This document shows positions 29,191 to 38,722 of a stretch of 64,000 nucleotides of DNA, piece by piece. Where the stretch lies: NCBI GenBank assembly GCA_021820525.1, contig JAKADM010000007.1:1-64000 (forward strand). Reading direction: 5' to 3'. Position numbers and translations under genes: made by a program. The DNA comes from Thermoplasmata archaeon (lineage in GTDB: Archaea; Thermoplasmatota; Thermoplasmata; Thermoplasmatales; Thermoplasmataceae). The notes beneath the pieces were generated by a model. That model saw nothing but the letters and a program-made list of their open reading frames with translations, did not search any database and had not been told where the DNA came from. How positions within the stretch are numbered: position 1 is the first letter of the stretch; each line of letters begins with the position of its first letter.

Positions 29191-29730
29191 AATTTTTTTT
29201 CATAAATCAATTCTCATTAACAAATAATTTGAGAAAGGTCTGTGTAAATTTACTTTAATGGGTCTGATTAAAAAGAAATACTTCAAATATTTCAATAGAT
29301 GCATCTTATGTCTGTTCATCTTTTGATTTACTGGCATATTTGAATTAATATTAAAATTTTTCCAGCCCCAGAATTAAGCGTTATTTAAAAAATAAAATTA
29401 TAACTTTTTTTAAATTCTATTAAATCAGGCAAAAAACCATAAAACTCAAGGTTATGTTCAGATTCATATCTTCTCCTATGTTAGATATATGATAGATATT
29501 ATGTTTCAATCTGTTTTAGCAGTTTTAAGAAATTGAAAATATTAAAATATGTATTATAGATAATCTCAACAGGATCAGAGATTAAGATAAGGCGAGAAGA
29601 TATTCCCAGCTAACATATTAACTGTTGATCTGGATCTAAAATCCAGTTCAATTAAAATTTAATCAGTGATGATCATTAGCTGGTATAAGAAAAAAGTGAA
29701 AGGAAATGATGATTAAGAGGACAGGTTATA

Positions 29731-31179
29731 ATGAATGATGCATTCAAAATATTCAAGAGTTTCTTTAACCAAAAGTTCGGGAAATCGCTTGTAATCAAGG
29801 GAAGCCCTGGCAGTGGAAAGACGACGTTTTCTCTTGAGTTGGCCTCAGAACTTTTTGAAGAACAGCCCATACATTATCTTTCCTCAAGATTTACCGATGA
29901 ACCCTTAAAGGAAAGTTTCGACTTCATTGACAAAATTTCCTATAGAATGAAACAGAGGGAGAGCGAAAGGAAGGAAAACCTGAAATATGTAAGCACTGAG
30001 TCATTGAAGAAACTTGAGAAGATTATAGAAGAAAATAACATGAAAAATGAAAACGACTTCAGCGGTGGACTGGTTTTTGATATAACTGAAGTTGTACCTG
30101 AAATTAACGAGATTTACAATTTCGTGGAAAAAAACATAGATAAGGGGCCCGTAATAATACTGGATTCCATAGAGGCCCTTGCGGAGAAATACCATCTGGA
30201 TCCAACACTTATATTTTCAGTATTCCAGAATGACCTTGTGGAGAAAAGCGGGGCAGGCTTAATCGTTGTGCTTGAGTCTATCGGGAACGAAAAGCTGGAA
30301 TACTATTCCGATGGTGTGATTTCCCTGAGCAATAAGATTGTTCAGAACTACCTGGTAAGAAAATTGCGAATCGAAAAACTTAGAGGTATGTCTGTGGGTT
30401 CTCTTCCTGTTTATTCCTATACCTTGCTGAATGGAAGGTTCACCTTTTTTGACTCGCTGAATCTGAACTATCCAAAAAAGAGAATACCCATGCCTGAAGT
30501 AAATGAGGAAATTCAGTATAAGGTACCCCTTGGAAATAAGGAAATCGGAAAACTCATGCCAAACGGAAATCCGTATATTGATTTAGGGTCAATCGTCATT
30601 TTTCACAGGAATACCATATCGGACAGAACGGAAATGGCTGTAAACCTCATAAAGAACACGCTCATAAGGACAACCATTGCCGATGGAAGGGGTGCAATGG
30701 ATGTATCCTCAGGAAGTTACGAAACCATGAGGGTTCTGATGACAACAACCGATCCGGAATACCTCACCCATTATATTACAGCCGAAAAGACAAAGAGAAC
30801 AAACCAGTTCATAATTAATCTGGAGGGGAAAAGTATGACCTCAGACTTCCCAATGGAGGTCATTGATTTCTTCATGAACTCTTCAAAAAGGCCCAATGTG
30901 TACATATTTTCCACAGACTTTCTGAACTTTACATACGGAGAAAACTTCGTGGGAGAGCTGTTGAGTCTCATAAATGAACTCAGGATTTCAGGCATTATTG
31001 TCATAATTACCGATGACAACTATTATAGAAAATTGAGCCACTACGCATATATGACCCTCCACTTTGTAGACATTGAAGGCTGTATATACCTGAATGCAGG
31101 GGGAGATGACCATTTCGCCCTGGAAACAATAACAGATGAAACAGGGTGGACCAGTTATAATCTGACAGAAAGTGTCTGA
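29731..31179 (+). CDS. KaiC/GvpD-like RecA-fold ATPase
   Basis: Walker A GSPGSGKTTFS, Walker B-like PVIILDSIEAL; C-terminal half lacks a P-loop. Confidence 0.65.
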   Translation: MNDAFKIFKSFFNQKFGKSLVIKGSPGSGKTTFSLELASELFEEQPIHYLSSRFTDEPLKESFDFIDKISYRMKQRESERKENLKYVSTESLKKLEKIIEENNMKNENDFSGGLVFDITEVVPEINEIYNFVEKNIDKGPVIILDSIEALAEKYHLDPTLIFSVFQNDLVEKSGAGLIVVLESIGNEKLEYYSDGVISLSNKIVQNYLVRKLRIEKLRGMSVGSLPVYSYTLLNGRFTFFDSLNLNYPKKRIPMPEVNEEIQYKVPLGNKEIGKLMPNGNPYIDLGSIVIFHRNTISDRTEMAVNLIKNTLIRTTIADGRGAMDVSSGSYETMRVLMTTTDPEYLTHYITAEKTKRTNQFIINLEGKSMTSDFPMEVIDFFMNSSKRPNVYIFSTDFLNFTYGENFVGELLSLINELRISGIIVIITDDNYYRKLSHYAYMTLHFVDIEGCIYLNAGGDDHFALETITDETGWTSYNLTESV

Positions 31180-31256
31180 TATTTTCATCATTGCTTTGAC
31201 CATATTTCCATTCCTTTCCGGTAAGAGTTTTTAATACCCTCAGGCAATTCCTTTTC

Positions 31257-32231
31257 ATGTATCCACAAAATAGAATGAGAAGGCTGAGGAATTCTGAGAA
31301 TTTAAGAAATCTTGTATCTGAAACGTCCATATTGAGGGAGAAACTCATAATGCCTGTTTTCATAAATGAAAATATCAAAAAACCTGAGGAGATAGGCAGT
31401 ATGCCAGGTATATATGCCTATCCTCTAGAAAGCCTGGACAGCTATTGTGAGAAATTAGGGAAGGCGGGAATAAGGAATGTACTCCTTTTTGGCATACCAT
31501 CGGAAAAGGATAGTGAAGGTTCCCAGGCATATGACGAAAACGGAATTGTGCAGAAGGCAGTACCCTATTTTAAGAAGCATGGTTTTCTTACAATAACCGA
31601 CCTGTGCATGTGCGAATACACAGACCATGGTCATTGTGGAATAATAAGAAACAACGATGTGGAAAATGATACAACCATCTCATATTATGGTAGAATAGCT
31701 GTCAGTCAGGCAAAAAGCGGTGCGGATGTGATTGCCCCCTCAGGAATGATGGATGGACAGGTATATGCCATCAGAAAGGCTCTGGATGAGAACGGCTTTG
31801 AAAATATACCTATTATGGCATATTCTGCAAAGTATGCATCTGTTCTATATGGTCCATTCAGAGATGCTGCACAATCTGCCCCTTCCTTTGGAAACAGAAA
31901 GACATATCAGATGGATCCTCCCAACAGAAGGGAGGCCATGAGGGAAATCCAGAGGGACATTGAAGAGGGTGCCGATATGATCATGGTTAAACCGGCCCTG
32001 TTTTATCTTGATGTTATAAGGGAAGCAAGGGAAAGGTTTGATCTGCCTCTGGTGGCCTATGGGGTTAGCGGGGAATATTCCATGATTATGAATGCTATTA
32101 AGAACAAACTTCTGTCGGAAAATGCCATAGAAGAATATGTAACGTCCATATTCAGGGCAGGAGCAGACATGGTAATAACATATTTTGCCCAGTATCTTGG
32201 GGAAAAGTTTGAGGCGAGGATGGGCAGATAA
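31257..32231 (+). CDS. hemB: Delta-aminolevulinic acid dehydratase (porphobilinogen synthase)
   Basis: DLCMCEYTDHGHCGI, IAPSGMMDGQV, YSAKYASVLYGPFRDAAQSAPSFG, MVKPALFYLD. Confidence 0.96.
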   Translation: MYPQNRMRRLRNSENLRNLVSETSILREKLIMPVFINENIKKPEEIGSMPGIYAYPLESLDSYCEKLGKAGIRNVLLFGIPSEKDSEGSQAYDENGIVQKAVPYFKKHGFLTITDLCMCEYTDHGHCGIIRNNDVENDTTISYYGRIAVSQAKSGADVIAPSGMMDGQVYAIRKALDENGFENIPIMAYSAKYASVLYGPFRDAAQSAPSFGNRKTYQMDPPNRREAMREIQRDIEEGADMIMVKPALFYLDVIREARERFDLPLVAYGVSGEYSMIMNAIKNKLLSENAIEEYVTSIFRAGADMVITYFAQYLGEKFEARMGR

Positions 32232-32285
32232 AAATTTTTGGATCGGCTTCGCAGATTTCACATATTTTAAATATTATACAAAAAT

Positions 32286-34049
32286 GTGACCGTGGATGAA
32301 CAAATGAGGATCACGTATATACTTGAAATGAGAGATCCCAACAACAGCTTTTTCCAGGTAACGATCAATGTTGAGGGTGTTTCAGAGGATATAACTATGG
32401 TAACAATGCCTGCATGGACCCCCGGGTCCTATGCCATTCGGGACTTTTCAAGAAATGTCCGTCTGCTGAAGGCAAGAACCCCTGAGAACGAAAATATTGA
32501 GATCCAGAGGAAGGACAAATCCACATGGAAACTTCTCAACGGAAAAAATAAAAGTTTTACCATATCCTATGAAGTATATGCAGGGGAATTTTCCGTAAGG
32601 GAAAGTCATATGGATTCAACCCATGCATATTTGAACGGAACAAGCGTTTTCATGTATATTGAAGGTTATAAGGATCAATCGGCAGAACTCATAATCAAGC
32701 CTTACGGGGAATGGAAAATATCAACAGGCCTGGAAAAGATAGGGGATAACAGATACAGGGCAACAAACTATGACATACTTGGGGACAGCCCCATAGAAAT
32801 TGGAACACATCGCTCCTATTTCTTTACCGTGGATGGAAAGGAGCATGAGGTTGCAATTTATGGAAACGGAAATCAGGATGATGAAAGAATTGTTTCCGAC
32901 ACAAAGAAGATTGTGGAAACATACAGGACCATGATGGGATCATTGCCATATAAGAGATATCTTTTCATAATCCATCTTACAGAGGATCAGGGTGGCGGCC
33001 TTGAGCACCTGAATTCAAACACGATTGACGCAGACAGGTTCCTTTTCAGTGACAGGCAGAAATACATAAGGTTTCTGGAAACCATATCCCACGAATTCTT
33101 CCATCTATGGAACATAAAGAGGATCAGGCCAGTGGAACTTGGGCCATTCAACTACAAGGAGGAAAATTACACAACAATGCTTTGGGTTGGAGAAGGCCTC
33201 ACAAACTTCTACGGAAATCTGACAGTTCTCAGGGCAGGTCTCATTACAAGGGAGGAATACCTGAATCATCTTGCATCCATCATATACATTTATGAAATGT
33301 CTCCAGGCACAAGATATGAATCGGCATCCGATTCATCTTTCGATGCATGGACGAAGCTTTACAGGCCATCGCCCAACAATTTCAACAGTTATGTTTCCTA
33401 TTATCTGAAGGGCGAAATCCTTGGGCTGATGATAAGTGGCAGAATATGCGAATATACCAGAGGACAGAAAAGCCTGGATGATCTTTACAGGCAGTTGATG
33501 GAGAAATACAATAAGGACGGAAAGGGATACACAGAAAAGGATTTCATTGCATCCCTCATGGAAATATCTTCCCTTGATTTTGCACCATTTTTCTCAAAAT
33601 ATGTAAATGACACGGAACCCATAGATTTTCAAAAGGAACTCAGAAGAATAGGCCTTGAACTCCAGGCAAAGTATGGAAATCAGAATGAACCCCACGGTTA
33701 CCTTGGAATTCTAAGCTTGCCTGGAAAAAACTCCGTATATACTGTGGTAGAAAACTCTCCTGCGCAGAAGGCTGGAATAGGCCCAAATGATGAAATAGTT
33801 GCCATTGACGGATTCAAGTTCAACCCTAACTTCATGCGGAAAGTCTCAGAGGAAGCACATATTATGGTAGATAACTTTCAGGACATGAAACCCGGAAAGA
33901 AGGTGAAAATACACTTCTTCAGAATGGGGATCCTCATGAGCGTTGAAGCCATTCTTGGTGAATCACCTGCTGACAGCTACACGGTAAGGGAGATAGAGAA
34001 TCCAGATGAAAATGTTAAGGTCATAAGGGAAAAGTTCCTTATGGGATAA
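32286..34049 (+). CDS. M61 family aminopeptidase with C-terminal PDZ domain
   Basis: HEFFHLWNIKRIRP, WVGEGLTNFYGNL, PDZ-like GYLGILSL...VVENSPAQKAGIGPNDEIVAIDG. Confidence 0.9.
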   Translation: MTVDEQMRITYILEMRDPNNSFFQVTINVEGVSEDITMVTMPAWTPGSYAIRDFSRNVRLLKARTPENENIEIQRKDKSTWKLLNGKNKSFTISYEVYAGEFSVRESHMDSTHAYLNGTSVFMYIEGYKDQSAELIIKPYGEWKISTGLEKIGDNRYRATNYDILGDSPIEIGTHRSYFFTVDGKEHEVAIYGNGNQDDERIVSDTKKIVETYRTMMGSLPYKRYLFIIHLTEDQGGGLEHLNSNTIDADRFLFSDRQKYIRFLETISHEFFHLWNIKRIRPVELGPFNYKEENYTTMLWVGEGLTNFYGNLTVLRAGLITREEYLNHLASIIYIYEMSPGTRYESASDSSFDAWTKLYRPSPNNFNSYVSYYLKGEILGLMISGRICEYTRGQKSLDDLYRQLMEKYNKDGKGYTEKDFIASLMEISSLDFAPFFSKYVNDTEPIDFQKELRRIGLELQAKYGNQNEPHGYLGILSLPGKNSVYTVVENSPAQKAGIGPNDEIVAIDGFKFNPNFMRKVSEEAHIMVDNFQDMKPGKKVKIHFFRMGILMSVEAILGESPADSYTVREIENPDENVKVIREKFLMG

Positions 34050-34157
34050 TCTAAATTTTAATTTAAAGCGATTAAAAATATTATTTCAAGATTAATTTTC
34101 AAACCTTTACAGGAATATGAAAAAATAAAATAGACAGATATCATTATAGAGTCTGCA

Positions 34158-35102
34158 GTGGAAGAATATAAAATTGAGATATTGAGAGAGATAAAGTCAT
34201 TTCTTGTATCTCTGGATTTTCAGGTTTCAGAGGAATACACCTCAGGCGTTTTTGCATTTGATATTATAGCGAAAAATGAGAGTGAAACCTATCTAATAAA
34301 GGTAACATATAACATCGATACCATAAGGTCCGATGTTGTAATTGAAATGCAGAGATTTTCGGTATCTTTTAAAATATCTTCTCTTATTATAGGAGTCAGG
34401 AGTGGGGCTGGCCTGCTTGAAGATGGGATACTATATTTCAGGCATGGAATGCCCATAATGACTCTGGGAACATTCAAGGAGTATGTGAAGGGAAACAGGC
34501 CATACATATATTCAGGTCCCGGTGGTTATTATGTTCCAATTGATGGAAAAAAGATGCAGGAAGCAAGGGTAAGTTCAGGATGTTCCATAGGATATGTATC
34601 AGGAAAGATTGGCCTTTCAAGAAGATCCATATCACTTTACGAATCCGGAAGTTCAACAACACTGGATGTTTTTGAAAAGCTTGTGGAGATCCTGAAATCA
34701 GATATCAGCAAATCCATAGATCTTCTTGAACTTTCTAAGGAATGGAAGGTATTCCCTGAAATTGAATCTGATGAGGATATATTTATAAAAATGGCAAGGA
34801 AACTCCTCATCGATTTTGGTATAATGACAGAAACATTCAGGAGATTTCCATTCAATGCTGTTGGTAAGAATGATGAGGCAGATACAATTATTATGGGCCT
34901 TTTCGAAGATATTGAGAACAGTTCCTCCAGATTTCCAAAAATAAGGAAAATATCTGATTTCCTTGATAAGGATCCGCTGATCATTGTGGAAGAGCAAACA
35001 GACAGGGATTTCTTTGGGGGATGCGCCATAGTTTCCTTAAGCAAAATAAGGGAGGAGGGTCTGTCAAAAATACTTAATAAGAGGGAGAAAAAGGAGGAAT
35101 AG
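34158..35102 (+). CDS. Archaeal HTH transcriptional regulator (COG1395-like)
   Basis: N-terminal restriction-fold-like region then HTH MQEARVSSGCSIGYVSGKIGLSRRSISLYESG; GTG start. Confidence 0.8.
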   Translation: MEEYKIEILREIKSFLVSLDFQVSEEYTSGVFAFDIIAKNESETYLIKVTYNIDTIRSDVVIEMQRFSVSFKISSLIIGVRSGAGLLEDGILYFRHGMPIMTLGTFKEYVKGNRPYIYSGPGGYYVPIDGKKMQEARVSSGCSIGYVSGKIGLSRRSISLYESGSSTTLDVFEKLVEILKSDISKSIDLLELSKEWKVFPEIESDEDIFIKMARKLLIDFGIMTETFRRFPFNAVGKNDEADTIIMGLFEDIENSSSRFPKIRKISDFLDKDPLIIVEEQTDRDFFGGCAIVSLSKIREEGLSKILNKREKKEE

Positions 35103-35107
35103 CTCCA

Positions 35108-35737
35108 ATGGAAGTTATGGAGGTAAACCAGAACTTCACCATACTTTTTGCAATTAAGGGGCTGGTCTCTGAAGGGGACAGGGTGAAGGAAAAACTGTAT
35201 GAATATATTCCTCAAAAAATACTTATCGGCATATCTCCGGAGGAGCTTGAGGGTTTGAAAAAATTTATAGAAAAACCTTTCACTGTTCCCATGGGTGATT
35301 ATGACGTCATATATGGCACGCTTCTGTCCAAGTTTGGCGAGGTCGAAATTCCGCCGCCCATATTCACTCAGGCAGTAATCTATGGGGTGAATAGAAAAGT
35401 TCCCATGGAGGGTATTGATCTGGACGAAGAGACCTTTGGAAGCTATTATGGGGAGAATTTCAGGGTCGGGGATCTGGTGAGGTACATTACAAGAAAGAGG
35501 AGGATGATGAGAAGGAACTTCAATCTCAATTCTCCTGAGGAGTTTGTAATGGAATGGAAAAACAACATGGATAAAAATCCCGGGACAAAAAGGATGGAGG
35601 ATAGCCGGGTTCAGGAAATTTGCAGGAGGATTGTGGAAAACGCCAATCATGGTGGTTCTGAAAGAACCATTGCCGTTATTGAGTATGAATTCAAAAATGA
35701 TGTTGAAGATTCACTCCACAGACGGGATGAATCTTGA
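35108..35737 (+). CDS. Uncharacterised archaeal protein (possibly distant TraB/PrgY-like)
   Basis: 209-aa ORF 5 bp after COG1395-like gene; VEIPPPIFTQAVIYGVNRKVPMEGIDLDEETF motif. Confidence 0.65.
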   Translation: MEVMEVNQNFTILFAIKGLVSEGDRVKEKLYEYIPQKILIGISPEELEGLKKFIEKPFTVPMGDYDVIYGTLLSKFGEVEIPPPIFTQAVIYGVNRKVPMEGIDLDEETFGSYYGENFRVGDLVRYITRKRRMMRRNFNLNSPEEFVMEWKNNMDKNPGTKRMEDSRVQEICRRIVENANHGGSERTIAVIEYEFKNDVEDSLHRRDES

Positions 35738-36301
35738 AAATATTATATAAATCTCACTGCTTTCTGATCTTGAAGAGGGCGGCTTTGTTATATATGACTT
35801 TCTGAACATTTTTTTATATTTTTCAACAAAGGGACCTGTCATATCTCCCTGAAATTGCTTGAGCACAACAGTACCACCGGGAAGGAGAAAACCATTGCAA
35901 TGTTCCATAATGGCATTGCATATGTTCACCGAGGCCCCATGGTCCCTGTCATGCTGCCCTGAAGTATGGGCCATGGCATCGGAAAGAAAAAGATCGAATC
36001 CATCCCCCATGACCTCCCTGATCCTTTCCCATGTTTCACCCCTTGTAATATCACCCTTTATGTTTATGGGAAAATCTGATCCTTTCCCAGCACTTAGATC
36101 GACACATACAAGATTGGCAGGATTCCTTTCCATAAGTACATCGGTCCATCCTCCTGGAGACGATCCTATTTCAAGAACCCTCATTCCAGGAAACAGAATG
36201 GGGAATTTCCTGTCTATATCAATTAATTTATAGGCAGCCCTGCTGCTATAGCCCTGCTTTTTGGCCTTCTTATAATAAGTGTCCTTTCTCCTTTCCATCA
36301 T
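35711..36301 (-). CDS. rlmE: FtsJ/RlmE-like rRNA 2'-O-methyltransferase
   Basis: KAKKQGYSSRAAYKLIDID, VLEIGSSPGGWTDVLM, FLSDAMAHTSG. Confidence 0.92.
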   Translation of the reverse strand: MMERRKDTYYKKAKKQGYSSRAAYKLIDIDRKFPILFPGMRVLEIGSSPGGWTDVLMERNPANLVCVDLSAGKGSDFPINIKGDITRGETWERIREVMGDGFDLFLSDAMAHTSGQHDRDHGASVNICNAIMEHCNGFLLPGGTVVLKQFQGDMTGPFVEKYKKMFRKSYITKPPSSRSESSEIYIIFSRFIPSVE

Positions 36302-36672
36302 TCACCAATGAATTTTTTGTATTCCTCAGGCGTCATCAATCCGGAAGGCTTATTTTTAAGTTTTATTCTGACAAGCCAGGCTCCAAAGGGGTCCTTATTT
36401 ATCTTCTCAGGTTCATCTGACAGCTCCCTGTTTACATCCTGAACGGTTCCATCCACTGGAGAAAACACATCCTCTGCAGACTTTACAGATTCAATGGTAA
36501 GCAAAGGCTTCCCTGAATGTGCTTCCTTTCCCACATCGGGAAGATCAACGTATACCACATCCGTAAGCTGTTTCTGGGCGAAATCACTCACGCCAACAGT
36601 TGCCATATCCCCTTCAATCTTGACCCATTCATGTGTTTTTGCATACAGGAGTCCATCCTTTATTATGCTCAT
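36298..36672 (-). CDS. gcvH: Glycine cleavage system H protein
   Basis: YAKTHEWVKIEGDMATVGVSDFAQKQLTDVVYVDLP, lipoyl site TIESVKSAEDVFSPVDG. Confidence 0.95.
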   Translation of the reverse strand: MSIIKDGLLYAKTHEWVKIEGDMATVGVSDFAQKQLTDVVYVDLPDVGKEAHSGKPLLTIESVKSAEDVFSPVDGTVQDVNRELSDEPEKINKDPFGAWLVRIKLKNKPSGLMTPEEYKKFIGE

Positions 36673-36713
36673 AGCTGTGTAAGATTAAAATAGTATAAAT
36701 ATTCTCATAAAGC

Positions 36714-37211
36714 ATGAGAGCCTTCACAGGCATTTCGATTTCATTTTTTCCACTATATGGGGAAATTTCGAAGGATATGGAAATGCTTTTTGCAAAAAAT
36801 GGGAAGATCGTTAAGGCAGAAAATCTTCATGTGACACTGCAGTTCCATGGAGAAATTTCAATGAACAGGGCGGAGGAATTATGGAAAAATATGAAATTTC
36901 CGGAATACAGGTTTCAGATTACGGGGGATAGCATATCTCACTTCCCAGAGGAGACAAAACGGGCAAGAATCATATTTATTCATATTCTTTCAAAGGAACT
37001 GAGTGAATTAGCATACGTAAACCACTGGGAGCAGAGTTTCCACTGCACACTTTGCAGATTGAATAAACCTGAAAATATTAATGAACTGGAAATGAAATAT
37101 AAAGGAACTGTTTTCTTTAACCTTACGGTTGAAAGAATTTGTATGTTCTCAAGCGAACTCACCAGTTCCGGTCCAATTTACAGGGAAATCTTTTGCCATC
37201 AACTGATATAG
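36714..37211 (+). CDS. thpR: RNA 2',3'-cyclic phosphodiesterase (2'-5' RNA ligase family)
   Basis: Two HxTL motifs: HVTLQFHGE and HCTLCRL. Confidence 0.85.
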   Translation: MRAFTGISISFFPLYGEISKDMEMLFAKNGKIVKAENLHVTLQFHGEISMNRAEELWKNMKFPEYRFQITGDSISHFPEETKRARIIFIHILSKELSELAYVNHWEQSFHCTLCRLNKPENINELEMKYKGTVFFNLTVERICMFSSELTSSGPIYREIFCHQLI

Positions 37212-37516
37212 TTTATGGAATCCCTTGAAGTCTCCTTTTTCTTTTCCTGCACAATCTCTTCAGGGCTGAATTCTATGGCTATGAGATTGGAAACAGGTAT
37301 GAGCCTGAGGAGGGATTTTTCGCCCTCAACGTTGAAAACAAGCGCCCCCTCTTCACCCAGAATGGTATATCCCGCAAACTCCCCTCTGGTTTCCATGGGG
37401 TCATCCTTTCCACTGTTTGACAAAACTCTGTATTTTCCACCTTTTTTAATCTCTATCATATCCATTTTGTTCAGCATCTCCATTATGTTGATTATTTTTG
37501 ATTCAGTTATTTTCAA
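37199..37516 (-). CDS. Small protein of unknown function (possible winged-helix N-terminus)
   Basis: 105-aa ORF, LLNKMDMIEIKKGGKYRVL-type wing-like region. Confidence 0.45.
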   Translation of the reverse strand: MKITESKIINIMEMLNKMDMIEIKKGGKYRVLSNSGKDDPMETRGEFAGYTILGEEGALVFNVEGEKSLLRLIPVSNLIAIEFSPEEIVQEKKKETSRDSINYIS

Positions 37517-37549
37517 CAGTTAATGATATCTTTCTATGTAATAATATTT

Positions 37550-37984
37550 TCACTGTTTTTTTGACAATCTCCACACATGCTCAACGGTTTTCTCATAATT
37601 GTCCAGGGCCATGTTTATATTTATTTTGACCCAGTTCCATGCAGTTTCGAGATTTCCACCGCGCAGCCTGTACTTTTTATTTTTGCCGTCATGCTCCTCC
37701 TCAAGAAGATCCATGGATTTCAATTTATTTAGATGCCTGTAAAGGGTCGTTCTGGAAGTTTTCAAAAAAGCCATCAATTCTTCGCCAGTCCAGTATCTAT
37801 CCGCATTGTCAAGAAAACATTCCTTAAAAAGCCTGAAATAAACAGATTTGCTTATGCTCTCAAAATCTGTGTTTGGATTCAATCTTGGGATATAGCCTAT
37901 ATCTGACAGGAAATAGGCAATGCTCCGGTTCAAATCCTGATCCAGAATCCTCTGGGGTGTTGATGCTATGGTGATCTTAAACAT
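37550..37984 (-). CDS. Winged-HTH transcriptional regulator
   Basis: GEELMAFLKTSRTTLYRHLNKLKSMDLLEEEHDGKNKKYRLRG. Confidence 0.75.
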   Translation of the reverse strand: MFKITIASTPQRILDQDLNRSIAYFLSDIGYIPRLNPNTDFESISKSVYFRLFKECFLDNADRYWTGEELMAFLKTSRTTLYRHLNKLKSMDLLEEEHDGKNKKYRLRGGNLETAWNWVKININMALDNYEKTVEHVWRLSKKQ

Positions 37985-37988
37985 TAAT

Positions 37989-38001
37989 CTGCATAATGCA
38001 G
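37989..38001. promoter_or_regulatory. Perfect dyad CTGCAT-A-ATGCAG between wHTH gene and aroD
   Basis: 6-bp arms with 1-nt centre in the divergent intergenic region. Confidence 0.5.
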
Positions 38002-38037
38002 TTCATAAAAATATTTTTATGCTTTTCCCAATCTATT

Positions 38038-38718
38038 ATGGTGATGGCATTTTCATGCAATGATCTGAAAAGAAGGTCTGGAATTCCTGTAATCGTTGCC
38101 TCCGTAATACCAGACATGAAAAATATGCATAAATTAAGCGATGATGCAATCCGCTATGGTTTCATACCGGAATTGCGCTTTGATCTTTCAAATATGGATA
38201 TATCATCCATAAATAAATATGTTCAAAATCTTGAAAAAAAGGAGGTTAATGCCATATTCACATTCCGATCGGATTCAGTAAGTCAGATCAATGAAATGTA
38301 TTCAGAAGCATCCAATTACGAAAATATCTTACTTGACATTGAGGTCAAAAATTATCCTGATATATCATTCCCATTGAGAGGGGAAAAACTGATACTCTCT
38401 TCCCATTATGAAAAAAGCTTTGACACAATGAAAATGTATTCAAAAATATCAAAGTTTGAGTGTGGTGCAATAAAGCTTGCCTGCAGATGCGCAATGAAGG
38501 ATGCGGTTGAAAATATGTTCCAGATAGAAAGGGTAAGGGATGAAAGGCCGGTCTCATTTACACCAATGGGAAGCGATACATCCACTCGCATATCAAGCGC
38601 AATTTCCCTGAGCGATTTTGCCTATACATATTACGAAAGGGAAATTGCACCGGGGCAGCCCTATTATAAGGATATGCTTGACATTATGAAAATCCTTTCC
38701 AAATATGTTAAAAATTAA
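38038..38718 (+). CDS. aroD: 3-dehydroquinate dehydratase, type I
   Basis: PELRFDLSNMD, NAIFTFRS, GAIKLACRC (Schiff-base Lys region), SFTPMGSDTSTRIS; start re-placed at MVMAFS. Confidence 0.8.
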   Translation: MVMAFSCNDLKRRSGIPVIVASVIPDMKNMHKLSDDAIRYGFIPELRFDLSNMDISSINKYVQNLEKKEVNAIFTFRSDSVSQINEMYSEASNYENILLDIEVKNYPDISFPLRGEKLILSSHYEKSFDTMKMYSKISKFECGAIKLACRCAMKDAVENMFQIERVRDERPVSFTPMGSDTSTRISSAISLSDFAYTYYEREIAPGQPYYKDMLDIMKILSKYVKN

Positions 38719-38722
38719 ATGT

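Noticed and set aside
29661-29730. Possible C/D-box sRNA (two TGATGA boxes upstream of the KaiC-like gene)
   Set aside because: No convincing CTGA D/D' boxes or guide spacing; likely chance in AT-rich sequence.
34637-35650. 337-aa minus-strand ORF
   Set aside because: Antisense to the COG1395-like regulator and its neighbour, which have convincing protein features; its translation is low-complexity and shows no family motif.
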